DNA of 6,204 nt from Atribacterota bacterium (GCA_030599445.1 JAUVOA010000096.1:1-6204), one strand, 5' to 3'. Positions 1 through 5,694 are shown, numbered from the stretch's first letter. Notes: generated from the sequence alone by a model not told the origin. Numbers and translations are program-made.

Positions 1-1
1 A

Positions 2-334
2 GGTAGAATTGAAAAAAACAGCTTAGATGGAATTATTTCAAATCCTCCTTACATAGATTCTTACAATTTTAAATTATTGCCACCCGAGATAAAAGATAAT
101 GAACCTAAGATTGCTTTATCTGGAGGAATTGACGGTTTAGATTATTATCGCAAAATTATAAAGAAAAGCCCTCATTATTTAAAGAAAAGCGGTTTTCTAG
201 CATTAGAAGTAGGTGCTGATCAGGCAAAAAAGGTAAAAGAGTTAATTATTAGAGAGAATAAATTTGATCAAAATATAGAAATTATTAAAGATTATTTAGG
301 GATAGAGAGAGTAGTAATAGCGTATCGTAAATAG
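2..334 (+). CDS. prmC: Peptide chain release factor N5-glutamine methyltransferase, C-terminal part (5' truncated)
   Basis: PrmC methylates the glutamine of the GGQ motif in release factors RF1 and RF2 in the cytoplasm, using S-adenosylmethionine, which aids translation termination. The reading frame is open from base 2, and 110 residues are present. The catalytic NPPY motif, which binds the target glutamine, is at fragment residues 14-17 (bases 41-52). It is followed by the family blocks ALSGGIDGLDYYR and LALEVGADQ. About the first 170 residues, including the N-terminal helical domain and the SAM-binding GxG region, lie outside the window. An internal TTG at 77 is not a real start because NPPY lies upstream of it. 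The gene ends six bases before a 7-bp repeat array. The family call is secure from these motifs; only the part missing upstream is unseen. Confidence 0.95.
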   Translation, partial: GRIEKNSLDGIISNPPYIDSYNFKLLPPEIKDNEPKIALSGGIDGLDYYRKIIKKSPHYLKKSGFLALEVGADQAKKVKELIIRENKFDQNIEIIKDYLGIERVVIAYRK

Positions 335-339
335 AAACT

Positions 340-369
340 GTATCTCGTATCTCGTGAATCGTATCTCGC
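340..369. repeat. Heptad array, GTATCTC type, left arm of the S23 cassette
   Basis: Four consecutive 7-bp units start at 340, 347, 354 and 361. Three are exactly GTATCTC and the third is degenerate (GTGAATC). They are followed by GC at 368-369. The array is the inverted counterpart of the one at 761-797, and in both arms the GC dinucleotide faces the enclosed gene. It lies directly before the ribosome binding site of that gene. Confidence 0.9.
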
Positions 370-380
370 AAAGGAAAAAG

Positions 381-743
381 ATGACCAAGAAAATCAAAAA
401 TTTTAGAGATTTAGATATATGGAAAAAAGGCATAGAAATAGTTAAAGATATATATAAAATAGTAAGGAAATTCCCTAAATTAGAACTTTACAGTTTAACA
501 TCTCAAATGCAAAGAGCAAGTTTATCTATTCCCACAAATATTGCTGAGGGTTTTAATAGATTTCACAATAAAGAGTATAAACAATTTTTATACATTGCCT
601 TAGGCTCTTGTGCTGAATTAGAAACTCAAATTGAAATAGCCACAGAGTTAAAATATGTAAACGAAGAGAATAAAAAAATTATATTAGAAAAAATTGATCA
701 CGAATCTCGCATGATTACAAACTTAATTAAAAAACTTAAGTAA
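381..743 (+). CDS. S23-type four-helix-bundle protein (23S rRNA intervening-sequence protein family)
   Basis: The 120-residue product belongs to the four-helix-bundle family named after proteins encoded in 23S rRNA intervening sequences, and is related to the Avd accessory proteins of diversity-generating retroelements. Its molecular role is unknown; Avd relatives form basic pentamers that bind nucleic acid. Visible family marks are FRDLDIWKKG (8-17), QMQRASLSIPTNIAEG (42-57) and the segment around ALGSCAELETQ (73-83). Predicted helices are roughly 12-31, 38-60, 64-90 and 95-119. Length is typical. The ATG at 381 is chosen because AAGG at 371-374 is well placed; an upstream GTG at 354 lies inside the repeat array and would make repeat DNA coding. 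The gene stands alone between prmC and the phosphatase gene, bracketed by inverted heptad arrays. It is not inside a 23S rRNA gene here. Confidence 0.93.
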   Translation: MTKKIKNFRDLDIWKKGIEIVKDIYKIVRKFPKLELYSLTSQMQRASLSIPTNIAEGFNRFHNKEYKQFLYIALGSCAELETQIEIATELKYVNEENKKIILEKIDHESRMITNLIKKLK

Positions 744-760
744 AATATCTTGTATTTCTG

Positions 761-797
761 GCGAGATACTAGATACGAGATACTAGATACGAGATAA
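761..797. repeat. Heptad array, GAGATAC type, right arm of the S23 cassette
   Basis: After GC at 761-762, five 7-bp units start at 763, 770, 777, 784 and 791. They alternate GAGATAC and TAGATAC and end with GAGATAA, so a 14-bp unit is repeated perfectly at 763-776 and 777-790. GAGATAC is the reverse complement of the GTATCTC units at 340-367. The array ends three bases before the GGAG that serves the next gene. Confidence 0.9.
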
Positions 798-813
798 ATG
801 GAGTTTAAATAGA

Positions 814-1314
814 ATGACTATGACCATCTTATTTGTCTGTACCGGCAACACCTGCCGAAGCGCTATGGCGGAAGGTATATTTAAAAAAATGTTAATAGAA
901 AGTACAGAGGTTGATAACAGATTTAATATTATATCAGCTGGAATTTCTGCTCTGCAGGGTATAAGCCCCACTCCCGAAGCAATTAAGGTTATGGCTGAGC
1001 AAGACATTGATATTTCGCGACACATAGCCATCCAAGTACAAGAAGATTTGGTTAAAAAGGCAGATCTAATTTTGGTTATGTCCAATACACATAAAGATCA
1101 TATTATAACAAAATTTACTTTTGCTCAAGATAAAATTCATTTGATTAAAGAATTTGCTCAGATTGGTGAATTTATAAGTATACAAAAAAATAGTGAGAAC
1201 TATGAAATAGTTGATCCTCTTGGTAGAACTATAGAATTTTATCGAATTGTAGCAAAAGAGTTGAAAGAAAACTTAGAAAAGATATTAGATAAAATTCTTG
1301 AAGAAAATAACTAA
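814..1314 (+). CDS. ywlE: Low-molecular-weight phosphatase, YwlE-like (probable protein-arginine phosphatase)
   Basis: This is a 166-residue cytoplasmic phosphatase of the low-molecular-weight protein tyrosine phosphatase fold. The phosphate-binding loop CTGNTCRS lies at residues 9-16, with nucleophile Cys9 and Arg15. The general acid is Asp134 in the VDPLGR segment, followed by the usual E-x-Y (141-143). SAGISALQG (41-49) and PTPEAI (52-57) are also typical. Thr13 matches Thr11 of Bacillus YwlE, the residue known to favour phosphoarginine over phosphotyrosine, so arginine phosphatase is the best guess. Arsenate reductase is less likely because the family's extra redox cysteines are not evident; Cys14 is part of the loop. 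ATG 814 has GGAG at 800-803; a second ATG at 820 is too far from it. rpiB follows after 20 bases, as in Bacillus (ywlE-ywlF), suggesting co-transcription. Confidence 0.9.
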   Translation: MTMTILFVCTGNTCRSAMAEGIFKKMLIESTEVDNRFNIISAGISALQGISPTPEAIKVMAEQDIDISRHIAIQVQEDLVKKADLILVMSNTHKDHIITKFTFAQDKIHLIKEFAQIGEFISIQKNSENYEIVDPLGRTIEFYRIVAKELKENLEKILDKILEENN

Positions 1315-1334
1315 TAATAGTGGTGAGATATAAG

Positions 1335-1787
1335 ATGAAGATAGCTTTGGGTAGTGATCACGGAGGTTATCAGTTAAAAGAAAATTTAAAAGAGTATTTA
1401 AAGGAATTGAATGTAGAATATGTAGATTTTGGTTGTGAAAATGAAAAATCTGTAGACTATCCAGATATTGGATTTAAAGTCGCCAAAGAAGTAAAATGCG
1501 GAAAATGCGACAGAGGAATCTTAATCTGTGGAACAGGAATTGGCATGTCCGTGATTGCTAATAAAGTTAGAGGTATCAGAGCTGCACTTTGTTATAATGA
1601 ATTTACTGCCCGATGTGCCAGGGGACATAATGATGCGAATATTTTAGTCTTGGGGGGTAGAGTTATTGGCTCGGGATTAGCTAAAGAAATTGTGAAAGTT
1701 TGGTTAAATACTAATTTTAGCCAGGAAGAAAGGCATATTAATCGCCTGAATAAAGTAAAACAAAAAGAAGATGAAATTTATAAATAA
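1335..1787 (+). CDS. rpiB: Ribose-5-phosphate isomerase B
   Basis: RpiB interconverts ribose 5-phosphate and ribulose 5-phosphate in the non-oxidative pentose phosphate pathway, supplying ribose for PRPP. The 150-residue length is normal for the RpiB/LacAB fold. GSDHGG (6-11) carries the substrate-binding Asp8-His9. GILICGTGIGMS (61-72) carries the catalytic Cys65 and the anion hole. GHNDANILVLGGRVIG (97-112) carries His98, used in ring opening, and RHINRL (133-138) carries phosphate-binding arginines. The start is ATG 1335, with GGTGAG at 1322-1327 seven bases upstream. The two GTG codons at 1320 and 1323 overlap that ribosome binding site and would add five non-family residues. It probably shares a transcript with the phosphatase gene upstream. 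A repeat-filled spacer begins right after the stop. Confidence 0.96.
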   Translation: MKIALGSDHGGYQLKENLKEYLKELNVEYVDFGCENEKSVDYPDIGFKVAKEVKCGKCDRGILICGTGIGMSVIANKVRGIRAALCYNEFTARCARGHNDANILVLGGRVIGSGLAKEIVKVWLNTNFSQEERHINRLNKVKQKEDEIYK

Positions 1788-1790
1788 AAT

Positions 1791-1918
1791 ACAGAATTCG
1801 GGAGTCAGAATATAAAATAATATATAGTGTATAGGACGCATTCCTTCTCCCCTTGGCGGGAGAGGATTGGGGTGAGGGGGAAATAAAATCCTGACTTCTG
1901 AATGCTGAATACTGGACA
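1791..1918. repeat. Inverted heptad arrays, ATTCTGA/TCAGAAT type, bracketing a palindromic repeat
   Basis: The left arm (1791-1811) reads as three 7-bp units including TCAGAAT. The right arm (1891-1918) has units CTGACTT, CTGAATG, CTGAATA and CTGGACA. The reverse complement of 1792-1808 matches 1891-1907 at 14 of 17 positions, counted by eye. Between the arms lie a short TATAGTG/TATAGGA pair (1823-1836) and the palindromic element at 1839-1882. Confidence 0.75.
1839..1882. repeat. Dispersed GC-rich palindromic repeat (the 'PHPNPLP' repeat)
   Basis: This GC-rich island in AT-rich surroundings contains an 8-bp stem, 1844-1851 with 1858-1865 (one G-T pair), and a 6-base loop. Read on the minus strand it gives the peptide PHPNPLPPRGEG. 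That peptide is familiar from spurious ORFs created by a short palindromic repeat found between genes in many bacteria. No T-run follows the stem on the + strand, so a simple intrinsic terminator is not supported, although the hairpin could still act in the RNA. Confidence 0.75.
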
Positions 1919-1950
1919 CTTAAAAGGTTTTTAAAAATATTGAATTGTAA

Positions 1951-1971
1951 TTTTAGCTTTTAGCTTTAAGT
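1951..1971. repeat. Short heptad array, TTTTAGC type
   Basis: Two exact TTTTAGC units at 1951 and 1958 are followed by the related TTTAAGT at 1965. The 7-bp period matches the other arrays, but the T-rich composition makes it weaker evidence. Confidence 0.5.
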
Positions 1972-2053
1972 TTTTATTTTAATATAAATGTTATTTGTAT
2001 AGTGAAGCATTTTATAGAATACTTATATTATGTGTCAAAAACTTAATGTCATC

Positions 2054-2081
2054 TTTACGCGATACGCAATACGCGATACGA
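2054..2081. repeat. Heptad array, GATACGC type, upstream of upp
   Basis: Four 7-bp units start at 2054, 2061, 2068 and 2075: TTTACGC, GATACGC, AATACGC and GATACGA. The reverse complement of 2059-2079 matches 4688-4708 at 19 of 21 positions with the variant units in the same order, so these two distant arrays look related by copying. Confidence 0.85.
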
Positions 2082-2088
2082 AGTAAAA

Positions 2089-2093
2089 GGAGG
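2089..2093 (+). promoter_or_regulatory. Strong ribosome binding site that fixes the TTG start of upp
   Basis: GGAGG, within AAAAGGAGG, lies eight bases before TTG 2102. No in-frame ATG near it gives a full-length uracil phosphoribosyltransferase, so the site decides the unusual TTG start. Confidence 0.85.
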
Positions 2094-2101
2094 AAAAATC
2101 A

Positions 2102-2731
2102 TTGTCAGAAATAATCATTTTAGACCACCCTTTAATACAACACAAAATAACTTTAATAAGAGATAAAAATACTCAGATGAAAGAATTTAGAGAGTTAGTA
2201 GACGAGCTATCCAATTTAATATCTTATGAGGCAACCAGAGAAATAGAATTAAAGGAAATTGAAATTGAAACCCCCATCGGTAAGACTAAAAGTAAAGTAA
2301 TCTCAGGGAAAAATATTGCTGTTATAGCTATTTTAAGAGCAGGTTTAGGCATGGTCGATGGAATATTAAAACTTATTCCTCCTGCAAAAGTAGGGCATAT
2401 TGGAATGTATCGTGATCCTGATACTTTAACACCTGTAGAATATTATGCTAAATTACCGTCTGACATTAAAGATAGAAAAGTTATTATCGTTGACCCAATG
2501 TTAGCAACCGGAGGTACAGCTGTTGCCTGTATAGACTATATCAAGAAATGTGGCACGGTAGATATAAAGTTTATGTGCTTAATTGCTGCTCCGGAAGGGA
2601 TAAATATGTTACAAAAATACCATCCAGATGTAAAGATATACGCAGCAGCTCTTGATGATAGATTAAATTCACATGGATATATAGTTCCAGGCTTAGGTGA
2701 TGCTGGAGATAGACTATTTGGAACAAAATAA
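2102..2731 (+). CDS. upp: Uracil phosphoribosyltransferase
   Basis: Upp converts uracil and PRPP to UMP and pyrophosphate in pyrimidine salvage in the cytoplasm. The product is 209 residues, the usual length. The N-terminal HPLIQHKITLIRDKNT (9-24) is the family signature. ILRAGLGMVDG (77-87) and GMYRDPDTLTPVEYY (101-115) follow. The PRPP-binding loop is VDPMLATGGTA (130-140), and the uracil-binding C-terminal block is GYIVPGLGDAGDRLFGT (192-208). Translation begins at TTG behind a strong ribosome binding site. RpiB, encoded upstream, makes the ribose 5-phosphate from which PRPP is formed, so the neighbourhood is metabolically coherent. However, a 314-bp repeat-rich spacer before the gene and a 311-bp one after it make a simple shared operon uncertain. 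All key motifs are intact. Confidence 0.97.
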   Translation: MSEIIILDHPLIQHKITLIRDKNTQMKEFRELVDELSNLISYEATREIELKEIEIETPIGKTKSKVISGKNIAVIAILRAGLGMVDGILKLIPPAKVGHIGMYRDPDTLTPVEYYAKLPSDIKDRKVIIVDPMLATGGTAVACIDYIKKCGTVDIKFMCLIAAPEGINMLQKYHPDVKIYAAALDDRLNSHGYIVPGLGDAGDRLFGTK

Positions 2732-2810
2732 ATTAGTAAATTAGTATAAAATATAGTAATGAGTAATAAGCGAAGATAACATATTGCGTAATGTAGTAAA
2801 ATTTATAGCT

Positions 2811-2992
2811 CAAAACGCAAAGCGAAAAGCGAAAAACCATAATTCAAAACTAAAAACTTGTTTTTGCCCTTGAGTGCCAATATGCTTGAACCTAACATTT
2901 TTGGTAATTCTTTAGTGTAATTTGAAAGATATTCTTTAATTTTAAGTTTTAAACTTTGGTTTTGCGCTTTGCGTTTTTAGTTTTTAACTTTT
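2811..2992. repeat. Large imperfect inverted repeat made of heptads, between upp and comEB
   Basis: The left arm (2811-2859) has 7-bp units such as CAAAACG, CAAAGCG, AAAAGCG and AAAACTA. The right arm (2944-2992) has the inverted counterparts, such as CGCTTTG, CGTTTTT and GGTTTTG. Aligned by eye, the arms agree well once one whole heptad (2825-2831) is skipped, so they differ by exactly one unit. The enclosed 84 bases (2860-2943) hold no gene and no structure I can name. Bases 2732-2810 of the spacer are AT-rich with only vague AGTAATA-like repetition. The arms could form a long stem in a transcript. Confidence 0.8.
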
Positions 2993-2994
2993 TT

Positions 2995-3015
2995 GATATA
3001 CTATATACCATATAT
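2995..3015. repeat. Short ATAC-type heptads before comEB
   Basis: Units GATATAC, TATATAC and CATATAT lie in exact 7-bp register just before the ribosome binding site (AAAGGAG, 3026-3032). They resemble the ATAC-oriented arrays at the right edge of other spacers. Being A/T only, they could partly be chance. Confidence 0.5.
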
Positions 3016-3042
3016 TAAATTTGTTAAAGGAGATATATATTT

Positions 3043-3486
3043 ATGAGTCGTCCAACTTGGGATGAATATTTTGTGGAAATAACTGAATTAGTTTCCAAGC
3101 GTTCTACCTGTTTAAGAAGAAAAGTTGGAGCAGTAATCGTACAAGATAAACGGATACTTACTACCGGATATAATGGTGCTCCCAGAGGGCTGCCCCATTG
3201 TTTAGAAATAGGATGTTTAAGAGAAATAAAAAAAGTTGCTTCCGGAGAAAGGCAGGAATTATGTAGGGGATTACACGCTGAACAAAATGCTATTGTACAG
3301 GCTGCATTACATGGCTTAAGTATAAAGGGCAGCGTATTATATTGTACAACTCAACCTTGCGTTACTTGTGCCAAGATGATTATAAATTCAGGAATAAAGA
3401 AGATTGTCTATAAAGAAAAGTACCCTGATGAATTAGCACGGAAGATACTAAAAGAAGCAGGAGTAGTTGAGATTCATTATGAATAA
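3043..3486 (+). CDS. comEB: Deoxycytidylate (dCMP) deaminase, ComEB type
   Basis: This zinc enzyme deaminates dCMP to dUMP, the substrate of thymidylate synthase, in the cytoplasm. The 147-residue protein has the cytidine/deoxycytidylate deaminase zinc site: HAE at 78-80 (zinc ligand His78 and proton-shuttling Glu80) and PCVTC at 105-109 (ligands Cys106 and Cys109). RPTWDEYF (3-10) and GYNGAPRGLPHC (42-53) are typical of the dCMP deaminase branch rather than of tRNA adenosine or riboflavin deaminases. Extra cysteines (23, 53, 58, 74) may hold a second structural zinc, as in some family members. ATG 3043 follows AAAGGAG at 3026-3032. In Bacillus the homologous gene sits in the late competence operon, but no other competence gene is present here, so a nucleotide-metabolism role is preferred. 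wecB overlaps its 3' end. Confidence 0.95.
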   Translation: MSRPTWDEYFVEITELVSKRSTCLRRKVGAVIVQDKRILTTGYNGAPRGLPHCLEIGCLREIKKVASGERQELCRGLHAEQNAIVQAALHGLSIKGSVLYCTTQPCVTCAKMIINSGIKKIVYKEKYPDELARKILKEAGVVEIHYE

Positions 3487-4636
3487 AATAAAAATTGCTG
3501 TAATTTTTGGAACGCGCCCGGAAACTATAAAGATGTTTCCCATTATTTCAGAAATTAAAAAATACCCCCATCTCCTGGATTGCAGAATTATAGTTTCTGG
3601 CCAACATCGGGAGATGTTAGATCAGATGTTAGAGATTTTTCAAATTAACCCTGATTATGATTTAAATATTATGGAACAAGGTCACTCTTTATCAAATATT
3701 ACCAAGAATAGTCTTTTAGGTATTGAAAAAATATTAAAAAAAGAAAGACCGTCTATGGTGTTAGTGCAGGGTGATACAACTACTACCTTTGCTGGAGCTT
3801 TAGCTGCTTTTTATCAGAAAATAAAAATAGGTCATATAGAAGCCGGGCTTAGGACTCACAATAAATATTATCCTTTTCCCGAAGAGGTAAATCGCCATTT
3901 AGCAAGTGTACTAACTGATCTCCACTTTACTCCCACCAAAATATCGTGTGAAAATTTGCTTTCTGAAGGAGTAAAAAGAGAAGATATTTTTATCTCCGGA
4001 AATACTGTAATAGATTCTCTGTTCTTAATGTTTAAGGAGAACTATATATTTAGAGAGCCTCTACTAAAGGATAAAAAAATATTTGATAAAAAAATTATTT
4101 TAGTGACTATGCATAGAAGAGAGAATTGGGGAGAACCATTAAGAACAACTTGCCGAGCAATAAATAAAATAATCGACGAACATTCTGATGTATCCGTAAT
4201 TTTCCCTCTGCATAAAAATCCCGAAATAAGAAGGATCGTTAAGGGAATCTTGCAAAATAAAAAAAATATTCTACTTCTCGATACTTTAGATTATGATGAT
4301 CTGATTAACTTAATGTCTAAATCATATATTATACTTACAGACTCCGGCGGGATACAAGAAGAAGCACCTTCCTTAGGAAGGCCGGTATTAGTTTTGCGGA
4401 ATGAAACAGAAAGACCAGAGGCAGTTAAAGCGGGCGTGGTGAAACTGATTGGAACTGGCGAAGAAAAGATTTATAGTGAAGCTGATTTACTCCTAAACAG
4501 CCGAGAAAAATATATGGAAATGTCAAAAAGTATCAATCCTTATGGAGACGGAAAAGCTTCAGAAAAAATTGTTAAAAAAATACTATATAATTTTAATTTA
4601 ATCGACCAATCTCCTACAGAATTTGAAGTAAAATAA
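3479..4636 (+). CDS. wecB: UDP-N-acetylglucosamine 2-epimerase (non-hydrolysing)
   Basis: The enzyme interconverts UDP-GlcNAc and UDP-ManNAc in the cytoplasm, feeding teichoic-acid linkage units, capsule or other surface polysaccharide. The 385-residue length is typical of the two-Rossmann GT-B fold. Motifs in order: GTRPETIK (11-18), SGQHREML (40-47), QGDTTTTFAGALAA (97-110), GHIEAGLRT (118-126), PFPEEVNR (132-139), SGNTVIDSL (173-181), TMHRRENWG (210-218) and TDSGGIQEEAPSLG (287-300). The likely catalytic residues Asp99, Glu121, Glu135 or Glu136 and His212 are all present. ATG 3479 overlaps the comEB stop by 8 bp, indicating translational coupling. AGGAG at 3459-3463 is rather far upstream, and a TTG at 3467 would add only four residues. 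comEB-wecB adjacency is common in Firmicutes-like gene orders. Bacillus names the homologue mnaA. Confidence 0.95.
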   Translation: MNKIKIAVIFGTRPETIKMFPIISEIKKYPHLLDCRIIVSGQHREMLDQMLEIFQINPDYDLNIMEQGHSLSNITKNSLLGIEKILKKERPSMVLVQGDTTTTFAGALAAFYQKIKIGHIEAGLRTHNKYYPFPEEVNRHLASVLTDLHFTPTKISCENLLSEGVKREDIFISGNTVIDSLFLMFKENYIFREPLLKDKKIFDKKIILVTMHRRENWGEPLRTTCRAINKIIDEHSDVSVIFPLHKNPEIRRIVKGILQNKKNILLLDTLDYDDLINLMSKSYIILTDSGGIQEEAPSLGRPVLVLRNETERPEAVKAGVVKLIGTGEEKIYSEADLLLNSREKYMEMSKSINPYGDGKASEKIVKKILYNFNLIDQSPTEFEVK

Positions 4637-4651
4637 ATTAAAATCTTTTTA

Positions 4652-4715
4652 GCGTATAGTGTATAGCGTATAGTAATTTAGTATCACGTATCGAGTATTG
4701 AGTATCGCGTAAAGA
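4652..4715. repeat. Heptad arrays, GCGTATA and GTATCGA types, downstream of wecB
   Basis: Units GCGTATA, GTGTATA and GCGTATA start at 4652, 4659 and 4666. A second run, GTATCAC, GTATCGA, GTATTGA, GTATCGC and GTAAAGA, starts at 4681 and keeps an exact 7-bp step. The 14 bases at 4659-4672 recur at 5695-5708, and GTATCGAGTATTGAG (4688-4702) recurs inverted at 6075-6089. Confidence 0.9.
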
Positions 4716-4725
4716 TTCCGATATT

Positions 4726-4845
4726 TTTTTACTTTTTAGTTTAGACTTATTTTTATTCTAAATTCTGACTAATAAATTCTAAATTTCTTATGATATACGT
4801 ACACTAAATACTAAATACTTGGTACTATCTTATTCTGACTCTTTT
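4726..4845. repeat. T-rich and ATTCTGA/CTAAATA heptad run
   Basis: Units in 7-bp step include TTTTTAC and TTTTTAG (4726, 4733), ATTCTAA, ATTCTGA, CTAATAA and ATTCTAA (4755 to 4782), and CTAAATA twice, then CTTGGTA, CTATCTT, ATTCTGA and CTCTTTT (4804 to 4845). ATTCTGA is also the core unit of the arms after rpiB. Low complexity makes individual units weaker evidence than the sustained register. Confidence 0.6.
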
Positions 4846-4855
4846 TTCCCTAACT

Positions 4856-4913
4856 ATCCGCTATACGCTAAACGCTCCACGCTAATTTTACTCTACGCTC
4901 AACGCTATCCGCT
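4856..4913. repeat. Heptad arrays, ATACGCT type
   Basis: Units ATCCGCT, ATACGCT, AAACGCT and CCACGCT start at 4856, 4863, 4870 and 4877. After a 9-base gap, CTACGCT, CAACGCT and ATCCGCT start at 4893, 4900 and 4907. All end in CGCT, so the last four bases are conserved while the first three vary. Orientation is opposite to the GCGTATA array at 4652. Confidence 0.88.
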
Positions 4914-4960
4914 TTTTTTGCTAAATACTATTTTATTCTGGCTTCTGACTTCTGTTTCTT

Positions 4961-4988
4961 TACGAAATACGATATACTATATACTATC
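4961..4988. repeat. Heptad array, TACGATA type, before the rhomboid gene
   Basis: Four units in exact register, TACGAAA, TACGATA, TACTATA and TACTATC, end nine bases before the ribosome binding site of the next gene. They are ATAC-oriented, like the arrays at the right edge of other spacers. Confidence 0.8.
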
Positions 4989-5012
4989 GACTACTTAAAG
5001 GTGTGATAATTT

Positions 5013-5687
5013 ATGTTTCCCATTTGGGACGATGTACCAACAAAAAAATTTCCATTAATAACAGTAGCATTAATTGTATTGAATTCAATAATATATTTAT
5101 ATCAAGTATCCTTAGGTGAAAGGTTCACTGAATTTATCTATTCAATGGGATTGCTTCCTTTTGAAATTACTCATCATATAGATCTTTTTCCTTCCGGTCC
5201 ATCACCTATTTATCTAACTATATTTTCCTCTATGTTTATGCACGGCAGTATTGTTCACTTATTAGGAAATATGTTGTTTCTATGGATATTTGGAAATAAT
5301 GTAGAAGATTATTTTGGTAGAAAAAAATTTGTAATCTTTTATCTTTTTTGTGGAATAGCTGCTGCTCTCACACAAATATTTTTTAATCCTGATTCTAAAG
5401 TGCCAATGGTTGGAGCAAGTGGAGCAATAGCTGGTGTATTAGGTGCGTATTTGTTGCTTTATCCTCGAGCTAAAGTAACTACACTGATTATCTTTGGTTT
5501 TTTTATAAGATTAATTAAAATTCCCGCGGTAGTAGTATTAGGTTTTTGGATAATATACCAATTTTTATATGGGATATCTTCTTTGGCGGTTAATACAGGC
5601 GAAGGTGGAGTAGCCTGGTTTGCTCATATTGGTGGCTTTATTTTTGGAGTTATCTTAATTAAATTATTTAAAACGTTTATAGCATAG
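5013..5687 (+). CDS. Rhomboid-family intramembrane serine protease
   Basis: This 224-residue integral membrane protein should cleave transmembrane substrates within the inner membrane; its substrate cannot be told from sequence. It has the six-helix bacterial rhomboid core. Predicted membrane segments are around 15-32, 67-94, 105-124, 134-151, 155-190 (hydrophobic, limits uncertain) and 200-220. HLLGN (82-86) gives the oxyanion-side His82 and Asn86. GASGAIAG (134-141) carries the nucleophile Ser136, and AHIGGFIFG (204-212) carries the general base His205. The catalytic dyad is therefore intact, so this is a protease and not an inactive rhomboid-like protein. The N-terminal FPIWDDVPTKKFP is typical of this subfamily. 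ATG 5013 follows AAAGGTG at 4997-5003. Long repeat-rich spacers lie on both sides, suggesting it is transcribed on its own. Confidence 0.94.
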   Translation: MFPIWDDVPTKKFPLITVALIVLNSIIYLYQVSLGERFTEFIYSMGLLPFEITHHIDLFPSGPSPIYLTIFSSMFMHGSIVHLLGNMLFLWIFGNNVEDYFGRKKFVIFYLFCGIAAALTQIFFNPDSKVPMVGASGAIAGVLGAYLLLYPRAKVTTLIIFGFFIRLIKIPAVVVLGFWIIYQFLYGISSLAVNTGEGGVAWFAHIGGFIFGVILIKLFKTFIA

Positions 5688-5694
5688 TACTGTA

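Larger units (their letters stand above)
1788..2101. other. Gene-free spacer between rpiB and upp
   Basis: No coding region is supported here. Its left half holds the inverted ATTCTGA-type arrays and the palindromic repeat. A short TTTTAGC array (1951-1971) follows. The stretch 1972-2053 is AT-rich with no clear structure and no convincing promoter. The right edge is a GATACGC array and then the upp ribosome binding site. In Bacillus and many Firmicutes glyA lies between rpiB and upp; no trace of glyA is visible. Confidence 0.8.
4637..5012. other. Gene-free spacer between wecB and the rhomboid gene, mostly heptad arrays
   Basis: No coding region is supported in these 376 bases. Nearly the whole length resolves into 7-bp-phased arrays: GTAT-type on the left, T-rich and ATTCTGA/CTAAATA-type in the middle, ATACGCT-type and TACGATA-type on the right. 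No clear terminator hairpin follows wecB. TATACT hexamers at 4973 and 4980 resemble -10 boxes but have no good -35 partner, and arise from the repeat itself. Confidence 0.8.

Noticed and set aside
354..380. GTG 354 as start of the S23 protein
   Set aside because: It falls inside the GTATCTC array; ATG 381 has its own ribosome binding site and starts at the family's usual N-terminus.
329..814. AAATAGAA at 329-336 and 807-814 as a target-site duplication of the S23 cassette
   Set aside because: The copies lie at different distances from the arms (3 and 9 bases), the left one includes the prmC stop codon, and such words are frequent by chance in AT-rich DNA.
783..1085. Open frame of 100 codons on the minus strand
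   Set aside because: It lies antisense to the YwlE-like gene across its catalytic loop, begins in that gene's repeat flank, and shows no family resemblance.
1843..1865. Intrinsic terminator after rpiB
   Set aside because: The stem is good but no T-run follows on either strand, and it belongs to a dispersed repeat.
1704..1919. Open frame of 71 codons on the minus strand containing PHPNPLPPRGEG
   Set aside because: The peptide is the known spurious product of a palindromic DNA repeat; the rest overlaps rpiB antisense and heptad arrays.
2993..3021. TTGATA with a TAAATT-like box as a comEB promoter
   Set aside because: The -10 box is poor, and transcription would start at the ribosome binding site, leaving almost no leader.
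3467..3478. TTG 3467 as start of wecB
   Set aside because: It would add four non-family residues; ATG 3479 gives the usual N-terminus and overlaps the comEB stop as in coupled genes.
4652..4988. CRISPR array
   Set aside because: Units are 7 bp, contiguous and degenerate, without unique spacers of constant length and without cas genes.
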